Source: Paractinoplanes brasiliensis (lineage in GTDB: Bacteria > Actinomycetota > Actinomycetes > Mycobacteriales > Micromonosporaceae). Taken from it: 64,000 nt of DNA. Positions within the stretch are counted from its first letter, which is position 1. The number at the start of each line of letters is the position of its first letter. Where the stretch lies: assembly GCF_004362215.1 (NCBI RefSeq), contig NZ_SNWR01000001.1, forward strand, positions 930,001-994,000, read 5' to 3'. The notes beneath the pieces are model-generated. The model was not told where the DNA came from and made no database searches. It saw only the letters and a list, made by a program, of their open reading frames with translations. The position numbers and the translations under genes were made by a program. Positions 1 to 7,045 of this stretch are shown in pieces.

Positions 1-590
1 TCCTGTTCGACGAGCAGGACACCGGCTTCGGCGCCGGCCAGGCCGGTGATGATGTCGCCGACCTCGGCGACGATGCGCGGGGCGAGCCCGAGGGAGGGTT
101 CGTCGAGCAGAATGACCGACGGCGCGGACATCAGCGCCCGTCCGATCGCCAGCATCTGCTGCTCGCCGCCGGACAACGTGCCGGCCGGTTGACCACGACG
201 CTCAGCCAGCCGGGGGAAGCGGTCGTAGGTGTCGGCCAGGCCGGCCGCGATCGCCTTGCGGGCGCGGCCATACCCACCGAGCAACAGGTTGTCGTGCACG
301 GACATCGGGGCGAACACACGACGCCCCTCAGGCACCAGGGCCACACCGGCCCGGGTCCGCCACGGCACTGGGCGGCCGCTGATGTCCTGACCACGCAGCA
401 GCACCCGGCCACCGGTGGGACGAACCAGGCCGGCCACCGTCTTGAGCAGCGTCGACTTGCCGGCGCCATTGCGGCCGATGAGACAGACCACCTCGCCCGC
501 GCGCACGGTGAGGCTGACGCCGTGCAGCGCCACGATCCGTCCGTACCCGGCGACCAGCCCGGACAGCTCCAGCAGGTCAGTCCCGGACAT
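1..590 (-). CDS. livF: Branched-chain amino-acid ABC transporter ATPase LivF (3' end outside window)
   Basis: ATP-hydrolysing subunit of a high-affinity branched-chain amino-acid (or related amide) importer, acting on the cytoplasmic face of the membrane. Reading the minus strand from the ATG at 590 gives a standard ABC domain: Walker A GRNGAGKST, the LivF-typical segment LVPEGRRVF, signature LSGGEQQ and Walker B VILLDEPSLGLAP. The reading frame is open to base 1, so the C-terminus is missing only because of the window edge. Its start lies 14 bp inside the end of livG, so the two are translated together. The LivF rather than LivG assignment rests on the PEGRRVF segment and on its position after livG. 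Confidence 0.93.
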   Translation of the reverse strand, partial: MSGTDLLELSGLVAGYGRIVALHGVSLTVRAGEVVCLIGRNGAGKSTLLKTVAGLVRPTGGRVLLRGQDISGRPVPWRTRAGVALVPEGRRVFAPMSVHDNLLLGGYGRARKAIAAGLADTYDRFPRLAERRGQPAGTLSGGEQQMLAIGRALMSAPSVILLDEPSLGLAPRIVAEVGDIITGLAGAEAGVLLVEQ

Positions 591-1296
591 CGTCGTCCCC
601 CAGATAGGCCTGCCGCACCTCGGGGTCGGACGCCACCTCGGCCGGGGTGCCGTCGGCCAGCAGCCGGCCGCGGTCGAGCACCAGGACGCGATCGCTGATC
701 CGCAGGACGCTGGGCACGTCGTGCTCGACCAGCAGCAGCGTGGTGCCGCCGTCGCGCAGCCGGCCGAACAGGGTCATGAGTTCGTCGCTCTCGCTGCCGG
801 CCAGCCCGGCGAGCGGCTCGTCCAGCAGCACGACGCGCGGGTCGAGGGCCAGCGCGCGGGCCAGCTCGAGGCGGCGCTGCTCACCGTAGGCCAGCTCGGC
901 CGGGTGGCGGGACTCCGTGCCGGTCAGACCGACCTCGGCGAGCAGGGTGAGCGCCCGCTGCCGGCCGTGACGCCGGGCCCCGTACGGCACCAGCAGGTGC
1001 TCCAGCACGGTGAGCGAGCCGAACAGGCGCAGATTCTGGAAGGTCCGGGTCAGCCCGGCGCGAGCGATCAGGTGCGGGGGCAGCCCGGTCAGGTCGTGAC
1101 CGTCGAGCAAAGCTCGGCCCCGGGCTGGGCGGACGACTCCGGACAGGACGTTGACGAAGGTGGTCTTGCCGGCGCCGTTGGCGCCGATCAGCCCGACCAC
1201 GCCGCCGCTGTCGTGGCGCAGGCTCACCCCGTCGAGCGCCGTCACACCACCGAAGCGCACCGTGAGGTCCTGGACCTCGAACACCGCCGGGTTCAT
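577..1296 (-). CDS. livG: Branched-chain amino-acid ABC transporter ATPase LivG
   Basis: Second ATPase of the Liv importer (239 residues, slightly short of the usual 250-260). It shows Walker A GANGAGKTT near residue 38, the LivG-type RTFQNLRLF Q-loop stretch, and Walker B VVLLDEPLAGL. The signature is degenerate: the usual LSYGEQ appears as LAYGEQRRLELARAL. Its ATG overlaps the TGA of livM by 4 bp and its own end overlaps livF, so the group reads as one transcript livH-livM-livG-livF. LivG and LivF normally form a heterodimer under the LivH/LivM permeases. Confidence 0.94.
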   Translation of the reverse strand: MNPAVFEVQDLTVRFGGVTALDGVSLRHDSGGVVGLIGANGAGKTTFVNVLSGVVRPARGRALLDGHDLTGLPPHLIARAGLTRTFQNLRLFGSLTVLEHLLVPYGARRHGRQRALTLLAEVGLTGTESRHPAELAYGEQRRLELARALALDPRVVLLDEPLAGLAGSESDELMTLFGRLRDGGTTLLLVEHDVPSVLRISDRVLVLDRGRLLADGTPAEVASDPEVRQAYLGDDDVRD

Positions 1297-2261
1297 CGCG
1301 CTCCCCCGGCGCGCCGACGCAGGGCCGCGGGCAGACCGGCCAGGCCTCTCGGCAGCAGCAACAGGCTGAGGGCGAGCACCACGCCGTACGCGGTGAGCTC
1401 AGCCCCCGCCTCCGAGCCGGGCAGGCGTCCCCGCACCACCTCGGCCAGGGTGACCACGGTGAACGCGCCCAGCGGGGCGCCCCAGACGCTCTCCCGGCCG
1501 CCGACGGTGACGATGATGAGCAGCTGCACCGAGTTGAGCAGGCCCAGCATGCTGGGATCCACATAGCGGAACCAGTGGGCGTAGCCGCTGCCCGCGACCG
1601 ACGCCAGCACCGCGGACACGACGAAGGCGGTGCGCCGCAGGGCGGAGATGTCGATGCCGGCGGCGGCCGCGGCGATCGGACTGTCGCCCGCCGCCGTGAG
1701 CGCCGAACCCACATGCGATCGGAGCAGCAGGTGGACGGTGACCGTGGCGATCAGCAGCAGGGCGGCATAGAGCCAGTAGATCGACAGGTCGGTGGTCAGA
1801 CTCACGCCGAAGATGTGGAAGGGAGGCACACCACTGAGGCCGGCGTTGCGGCCGGTCGCCGGAAGCTCGTTCACCAGCGCGGCCAGAGCCAGGCCGAAGG
1901 CGAGGGTCGCCAGCGACAGATAGTGCCCCTGAGCCCGGAAGATGACGGTACCCAGGCTCCAGGCCACCGCTGCGGCGAGGACACTGCCGGCCAGCAGGCC
2001 CCACCACGGATCCACCTGGTAGCGCGTACTGAGAATCGCCGAGGTGTAACCGCCGATCCCGTAGAACGCCGCCTGCCCGATGGAGACCTGCCGCGCCAGG
2101 CCGGTCAGCGGCACGAGACCGAGCGCACCGATCGCGAGCAGAACCATCAGCACCGCGGTCGCCAGCGTGTAGAACGGCACCCGGGTGAAGACGGCCGGCA
2201 CCGTCGACAGCACCGCGACGAGAACCACGTATCCGGCGACCGGCCGGAGCCGGGCAGTCAC
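1293..2261 (-). CDS. livM: Branched-chain amino-acid ABC transporter permease LivM
   Basis: Membrane permease of the Liv importer, 322 residues, with many hydrophobic helices and the family hallmark GLVPLTGLARQVSIGQAAFY near residue 55. The start chosen is GTG at 2261, which overlaps the TGA of the upstream livH remnant by 4 bp (GTGA); a longer open frame upstream reads antisense or unrelated sequence and is not credible. The gene looks intact. Because its partner livH is truncated, LivM may have no complete permease partner unless another LivH exists in the genome. Confidence 0.92.
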   Translation of the reverse strand: MTARLRPVAGYVVLVAVLSTVPAVFTRVPFYTLATAVLMVLLAIGALGLVPLTGLARQVSIGQAAFYGIGGYTSAILSTRYQVDPWWGLLAGSVLAAAVAWSLGTVIFRAQGHYLSLATLAFGLALAALVNELPATGRNAGLSGVPPFHIFGVSLTTDLSIYWLYAALLLIATVTVHLLLRSHVGSALTAAGDSPIAAAAAGIDISALRRTAFVVSAVLASVAGSGYAHWFRYVDPSMLGLLNSVQLLIIVTVGGRESVWGAPLGAFTVVTLAEVVRGRLPGSEAGAELTAYGVVLALSLLLLPRGLAGLPAALRRRAGGAR

Positions 2262-2780
2262 ACGCGCTCCCGTACGGCTGCGACCAGCAGGCCACCCGGG
2301 CGCACCAGCAACACGACGACGAGCAGGCCGTACACGATCGCGTCGCGGTAGCCGCTGCTCACCAGCCCGGTCACGACGGCTTCGACCACACCCACCACCA
2401 GGCCGCCGGCGATCGCGCCCAGCGGAGACGTCAGTCCGCCGAGCACAGCCGCCGTGAAGCCCTTGAGCCCCAGAGGCACCCCGGCCGTGGCGTCCGGCGG
2501 CTGAATGGGCGCGAGCACGATGCCGCCGATGCCGGCGAGCACCGCCGCCAGCAGCAGAGCGATCAGTCCCATCCGCAGCGGTGCGATGCCCATCAACCGG
2601 GCGGTCTGCCGGTCGGCGGCCACCGCCCGCATGGCCCGGCCCGTCTGTGATCGGGAGAGCAGCGCCCAGACGGCCGCCGCAGCCGCGACGGCGGCCGCCG
2701 CACACCACAAATATTGAGCGGAGATGCTCACGCCGAACGCCTGGAACTGATGATCGCCGCCGAACGGGGCGGCGAAATGC
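2258..2780 (-). pseudogene. livH: livH permease, 5' half deleted
   Basis: C-terminal part of a LivH permease. Recognisable from about FGGDHQF through the conserved block GRAMRAVAADRQTARLMGI and the glycine-rich GLKGFTAAVLGGLTSPLGAIAGGL, ending in a normal C-terminus that overlaps livM. LivH proteins are about 290 residues; only about 170 remain. Upstream of about 2780 the similarity stops, and the same bases read on the other strand as a flavin monooxygenase remnant. No credible start codon or ribosome binding site precedes the conserved part. I infer a deletion or rearrangement junction near 2765-2790. Confidence 0.8.
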
Positions 2781-3317
2781 GGGCCGGTTCGGCGGGCGCC
2801 GACATCGCGCTGGAGCTGTCCGCGACGCACGAGGTCTGGCTGGCCGGGAAAGCACCGGGCACGTGCCCATCAGCCTGCTGCGCAGCGGGGCGGTGCGCCG
2901 CCTCTTCTACGACCGCCGGATACCGCCCGGCCCTCTGGGCCGGCTGATCCGGGCCCGGCTGGCCCGGCGGGCGGGCCCCCTGATCCGGCAGACCGAGTCC
3001 TTGTTGCGCCGGGCGGGCGTGCGGCGGGCGCCTCGGGTGGCCGGCATCCGGGACGGACGTCCGCAGCTGGCCGACGGCCGCGCGCCCGTCGTGAACGCCG
3101 TCGTCTGGTGCACCGGGTTCCGGCCCGCATACGGGTGGATGGACCCCGCGCCCTGGGACAGGACGGGTGGCCCGCACACCTACGTGGCGTCTCGAACACG
3201 CTGCCCGGCCTCGGGTACGTCGGGCTGCCCCAGCAGAACACCGTCGGATCGGGCCTTCTCGGTTCCATGTCGAGCGATGCGGCCCACGTGGTGTCCCGGT
3301 TGAGCTGCGTCGGGTAG
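2765..3317 (+). pseudogene. Flavin-containing monooxygenase (CzcO-like) remnant
   Basis: C-terminal half of an FAD/NAD(P)-dependent monooxygenase in three reading frames. The first frame has the second Rossmann segment AGSAGADIALELSATHEVW. After about 2860 the frame changes and continues GHVPISLLRSGAVRRL to VVWCTGFRPAYGW. After about 3150 it changes again and ends GWPAHLRGVSNTLPGLGYVG. These pieces join in the right order for a CzcO/TrkA-type flavoprotein, so at least two indels and loss of the N-terminal FAD domain have killed it. It butts against the truncated livH. Confidence 0.75.
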
Positions 3318-3404
3318 CCGCTCAGCGGAGCTCGGGGCCGCCCGCCCTGGTCTGAAGCATCGTCCGACGGCCCGCACGACGGCTGGACGGCGTTACCTGT
3401 GCTG

Positions 3405-3580
3405 GCCGGCTTCGGGGCGGCAGTCGCGGACGTCATGGCGACGGCGCCGAGAGCGGCGGAGAGCCGGCTGGCCGGCTCGCGCCCTCTCTCGGCGCCGTCG
3501 AGGTGGCGCGGGAACTCGCCTTCGCCGATCTGCTGGCTACGGCTTCGCGCCCCCGGGACTGATTTCGGGACAGTGGTGAA
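3405..3580 (+). pseudogene. C-terminal remnant of a ROK-family regulator (duplicate of the 20.2-kb copy)
   Basis: The bases around GCGGACGTCATGGCGACGGC closely match the 3' end of the intact ROK regulator at 19361-20347, including the stretch ADVMATAPR. Only about the last 55 codons are present, the frame is broken part-way, and there is no upstream gene. It precedes a DUF6924 gene on the opposite strand exactly as in the second copy, so it belongs to a segmental duplication rather than being independent sequence. Confidence 0.7.
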
Positions 3581-4075
3581 GCGACTCAGTCCGGGAAGCC
3601 GCGGAAGACCCCGTCCGACGAGGCTGCGGCCGTTTCGGCGAATTCCTCGAAGCCCATGTTGCCCGTGCCGAGGTTCACGCTGATCTCGTGGGTCTCCCGG
3701 GGAAGACACCGGAACTCACGCCCGAACTCCGTGGTCTCGTCGAACATCTCGTCGTCGGGCGACATGGCGCTGACGATCAGCACCGGGTGCTCCTTGTCGG
3801 ACATCGTCCGCTCGTCGGCCATCATCACCACGTCCAGGTACTCCGCCAAGTACGAGTGTTCGTTGACGACGGCCAGGACCTCGTCGGGGCTCGCCCCGGC
3901 CCAGGCCGGGTCGTCGACGAGGACGTTGATGATCGTGAAGTCATCATCGGCGTCCTCCGGCCTCTCTTCCAGATCCTCGACGGTGGCCTGCCATCCGGCC
4001 TCGTCGGAGAAGTCCGTCCGGACGACGACGTTGGCGAACTTCTCGACTGCTTCTTCGATACCCTCGGGAAAAGCT
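3405..4075. repeat. Diverged segmental duplication, copy A (pair at 20195-20845)
   Basis: About 650 bp containing the 3' end of a ROK regulator followed by a convergent DUF6924 gene. It aligns by eye with 20195-20845 over its whole length, with many substitutions and small indels. Shared landmarks are the GCGGACGTCATGGCGACGGC stretch, the end of the DUF6924 frame (GAAGCCGCGGAAGACCC), and GGACGACGACGTTGGCGAAC near its beginning. Confidence 0.75.
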
Positions 4076-4080
4076 CTCAC
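3586..4080 (-). CDS. DUF6924-type protein, intact copy
   Basis: Cytosolic acidic protein of 164 residues with no signal peptide. It matches what I remember of DUF6924: N-terminal VVVRTDFSDEAGW, a central HPVLIVS strand, and a C-terminal NMGFEEFAE followed by DGVFRGF. The function of this family is unknown to me. The start is GTG at 4080 with only a weak ribosome binding site. A second copy at 20377-20850 is frameshifted and lacks its start, so this is the only potentially working copy here. Its upstream side faces the decarboxylase-like gene; the remnant ROK tail lies just beyond its 3' end. Confidence 0.7.
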   Translation of the reverse strand: MRAFPEGIEEAVEKFANVVVRTDFSDEAGWQATVEDLEERPEDADDDFTIINVLVDDPAWAGASPDEVLAVVNEHSYLAEYLDVVMMADERTMSDKEHPVLIVSAMSPDDEMFDETTEFGREFRCLPRETHEISVNLGTGNMGFEEFAETAAASSDGVFRGFPD

Positions 4081-4218
4081 GACGCTTCAAACGCACAGGT
4101 CCCGGGTTTGTTCATCGGGTGCCGGCGGGCCGGATGAACAAACGGCGGCCCGGATTCGTCTCCAGGAGTACGGGAGTGGCCGCTCGGCCCCTACCTACCG
4201 CATCAAGGGAGACAACCT

Positions 4219-5130
4219 GTGCAAAAAGACATCGATCGGCGCACTGTCCTGAATGGACTCGCTGCTACCACGGCGGCGGCGGCCGGGGTGATCGGCGCGG
4301 CCCGACCGGCCCAGGCCACGCCGGCCGCGGCCGCCACCCCGGAGAGGCTGAAGGGCTACACCGTTCCGCTCAGCGCGCGGGGCGTGGCCAACCTGGCCCC
4401 CAAACCGCCGTGGCACTACGTCGCTGATGCCCTCGGGGTCGAGTTCTGGACCTCCCCCGCCGCCGCGTCGGCCGCCCTGCCGACCGGTCTCGATCCGGAT
4501 CCCACTCAGCCCGGCCACGGGTTCGCGATGTGCGTCGAATGGCAGTTCGCCGCCGCCCCGGCCGACTGGCTCGATCCCACCTACAGCCAGTACTCGGAGT
4601 TCCTGATCTTCCTGGAGGCCAGCTACCAGGGCCGCCCGGTCACCTGGTGCCCGTTCATCTATGTCGACAACGACAACTCACTGGCTCGCGGGTGGGTGCA
4701 GGGTTTCCCGAAGAAGCTCGGCCAGATCCGCCAGACGCGAGCGTACTCGGTGGCGAGCCAGGCCGCTCCGGTACTCGGCCCCGGCGGCCGGTTCGGCGGC
4801 AGCCTGTCGGCCGGTGGCCGCCGAATCGCGGAGATGGACGTCACGCTGAAGGAACGCACCACCGGCCTGCCCGCGCTGACCCGGCCCCTGGTCAACCTGC
4901 GGCACTTCCCGCGGCTCACCACCGGCCAGCACGACCAGCCCGCGGTCCACGAGCTCACCCAGTCCGTGCTCACCAGCCTCAAGATCGACAACGCCTGGAT
5001 CGGCTCGGGTGACCTGCGGTTCCTGCCGTCACCCCGCGAGGAGATCGCCGACCTGGCCATCCAGCGCGTCGGCGTCGGCTTCCGCGGCTCGCTGTCCTAC
5101 ACGGTGCAGGATCTGACCGTTCTCGACTGA
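4219..5130 (+). CDS. Exported acetoacetate-decarboxylase-like protein
   Basis: 303 residues. The N-terminus DRRTVLNGL followed by a hydrophobic alanine-rich stretch to about residue 33 looks like a Tat-type signal (twin arginine at 7-8). The body is acetoacetate-decarboxylase-like and contains GWVQGFPKKLG with Lys165/166 at the place of the Schiff-base lysine of that family. It could decarboxylate a beta-keto acid or, like several ADC-superfamily members, act on other carbonyl compounds. The start is GTG at 4219 behind AGGGAGACAACCT. It stands alone, with a strong hairpin after the stop. The substrate is unknown. Confidence 0.8.
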   Translation: MQKDIDRRTVLNGLAATTAAAAGVIGAARPAQATPAAAATPERLKGYTVPLSARGVANLAPKPPWHYVADALGVEFWTSPAAASAALPTGLDPDPTQPGHGFAMCVEWQFAAAPADWLDPTYSQYSEFLIFLEASYQGRPVTWCPFIYVDNDNSLARGWVQGFPKKLGQIRQTRAYSVASQAAPVLGPGGRFGGSLSAGGRRIAEMDVTLKERTTGLPALTRPLVNLRHFPRLTTGQHDQPAVHELTQSVLTSLKIDNAWIGSGDLRFLPSPREEIADLAIQRVGVGFRGSLSYTVQDLTVLD

Positions 5131-5148
5131 CAGAGATGATGTTGGTGA

Positions 5149-5174
5149 GCCGGCCGCACCTGGGGGCGGCCGGC
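5149..5174 (+). terminator. Hairpin after the ADC-like gene
   Basis: Perfect 9-bp GC stem GCCGGCCGC / GCGGCCGGC with an 8-base loop, 19 bp after the stop at 5130. There is no T-tract, as is common in actinomycetes. Confidence 0.6.
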
Positions 5175-5289
5175 GATCACCAGCCTGCCCCCGGTGGCGC
5201 CGTGACCCGGGTCGCGGTCACCGGCGCGGGCCAGACGCAGCCCCGGCTGAACCGCGGAAGCTGGTCCAGCTCGTTGACCACGGGCAGGA

Positions 5290-5430
5290 CTGCCGGGGAT
5301 CGCGCCATCGGCCATGGCCATCCCACCGCACCGCCAGCTCATCGGCGGGGACGACGTCCGCGAGGTGAGTCAGTTCGGCCAGTACCGCCCGCTCGTAGCT
5401 CGGCTCGACGCGCAGAGGAACACTTCCGGT
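5290..5430 (-). pseudogene. Short remnant of a methionine-synthase-like protein
   Basis: A minus-strand frame reads VEPSYERAVLAELTHLADVV and then PADELAVRWDG, which resembles the middle of actinobacterial cobalamin-independent methionine-synthase-like proteins. Neither end continues and there is no start site, so this is at best a 45-codon fossil. The identity is tentative. Confidence 0.35.
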
Positions 5431-5595
5431 GAGATGCGCTCCCTGGTTTCTTCCGGTCGCACTCGTCGATGCGCACATGCTGCCTCCTCGAACATTTCCG
5501 GCCAGTTTGACCAACACGACCGGAAGCCCGGGCCGCACCGGATGCGCGGCAGGCCCGGGCTCAGCAAGAACTGCCTGGTCAATCTGTACCGGCGA

Positions 5596-6381
5596 CTACT
5601 TGCACAGAGCCTTGCGCACCGCGGGCAGGTACGCGTCGCGGTATCCCTCAGCCGTCGGGTGGAACGGTGCCAGCGCGGCCGGACCGCTCATCCACGGCGC
5701 CGAGCCGCACAGACCGTGCCCGGCGAAGCGCTTCTGCACATCCGCGAAGCGAACGTTGTTGCGCTCAGCCCGGCGCTGGATCTGGGCGTTGAGCCCATCT
5801 ACGGCGTCGTTGAGACCGTGCCGCTTGGCCAAGCTGGCCGGCGGCACCTCCGCGCACTCCGGCGTGGTCTCGAAGAATCGCGCGTACCCGGTCACGACAA
5901 CTTCCGCAAACGGGGCCCGCTGGCGGATCGCCCGGAACACCGCGTCCAGCCGGCCCGGCAGCGTCTGTGCGGTGAACTTCTTCGCTTCGTCCACCACGAC
6001 TGCACAATCAGCGTCGGTGCCCTGCATACAGGTTCCGATGCCGTTGAAGCCGAGGTCGTTGCCGCCGATGGTCACCGTCACGACACGGGTCCTGCGGTCC
6101 ACGTTGCCGAGCTGAGTGCTGAGCAGGTCAGCGGTGGTCGCCCCGCTGCACGCGTCGTACCGCAGCTCATTCCGCGGTTTCTCTGCGGCCAGCAGAACCG
6201 GGTAACCGCCGCTGCCCCGCAGGCACGTCGGGTCGGTGTACGGCGGTGCGCCGACGCCGGCCGCGTACGAGTCACCCAGAGCGACGTAGGTCCCGGCCGG
6301 CGCCGCCGCTTGGGCCGCACCCGGGGCCAGCGCCGCAACAGCGACCGCCGCTACAGCAACCGCGAACAACTTCTTCTGCAT
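5596..6381 (-). CDS. Secreted SGNH/GDSL esterase or lipase
   Basis: 261 residues with a clear signal peptide (MQKKLF then an Ala/Val-rich core ending GAAQAAA near residue 25). SGNH motifs are in order: GDSYAAG with the nucleophile serine near residue 37, a glycine after DACSGATT, IGGNDLGF with the oxyanion asparagine, and FHPTAEGY with the catalytic histidine near the C-terminus. Six cysteines suggest three disulphides, as in Streptomyces lipases of this type. The ATG at 6381 has the ribosome site AGGAGGG. It is transcribed alone and should hydrolyse ester lipids outside the cell. Confidence 0.9.
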   Translation of the reverse strand: MQKKLFAVAVAAVAVAALAPGAAQAAAPAGTYVALGDSYAAGVGAPPYTDPTCLRGSGGYPVLLAAEKPRNELRYDACSGATTADLLSTQLGNVDRRTRVVTVTIGGNDLGFNGIGTCMQGTDADCAVVVDEAKKFTAQTLPGRLDAVFRAIRQRAPFAEVVVTGYARFFETTPECAEVPPASLAKRHGLNDAVDGLNAQIQRRAERNNVRFADVQKRFAGHGLCGSAPWMSGPAALAPFHPTAEGYRDAYLPAVRKALCK

Positions 6382-7045
6382 TACTGAAGTCCCTCCTACG
6401 GTCCGAGTCAGACCGCTCTTCTCCCTCCTAACGGCGTCAGTGACGTCGTGTTCGAACTGTTGACCGGGAAAGTAACCACAACTGGGGCGTGACGATTGCG
6501 GATCGCTGATGATCTGGGCGTCAACCGCGAGACCCCGGCGCAGTTGGGTCCGGCTCGATGACCAGTGACGCGGTGAGGTACTCGAACGGGGACCCGGCCG
6601 GTACGGCCCAGAGGAAGAGAGCGCCGAGCTGCGCCGGCGGTTCCAGGAGCTGGAGAAGAGCGCGACCTCTTGACGGAGCATGCCGGGGCGGCAGGGGGCG
6701 AGAAGCGAGCTTCTCGACATCGATGTATACCCATGACTAAGCTGAAAATTCAGCATAAGCTGAGTGATGAAGTTTTCAACCGACAGGAGACGGAACCGGC
6801 ACTGATGAACCTTCGCGCCGTACAGGAGCCGAGAAGCCGGGGGGCCGAGCTACTGTCCACACAGGACGAACGGTAGCGCCCAGACAGCCGTAGCTCTGTC
6901 CGGGGCGGTCAGCGTCAGACAGTAGGATGGAGAGTTTCGCTAGGCTCTGCGTCAGGCCTCACTGCTGATCAGCACGGTGTCGCAGATGCCCAGCAAAGAT
7001 GCGGATCTTCGGTTTTCCGCTGAGGCTGCAGGGAGTGTTGCTTTC
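6382..7045. other. Intergenic region upstream of the SARP regulator
   Basis: About 660 bp between the divergent esterase and SARP genes. I find no convincing gene, hairpin or repeat; short frames such as the one at 6670-6876 have no recognisable content. The promoters for both neighbours must lie here, but I cannot pin them down. Confidence 0.5.
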
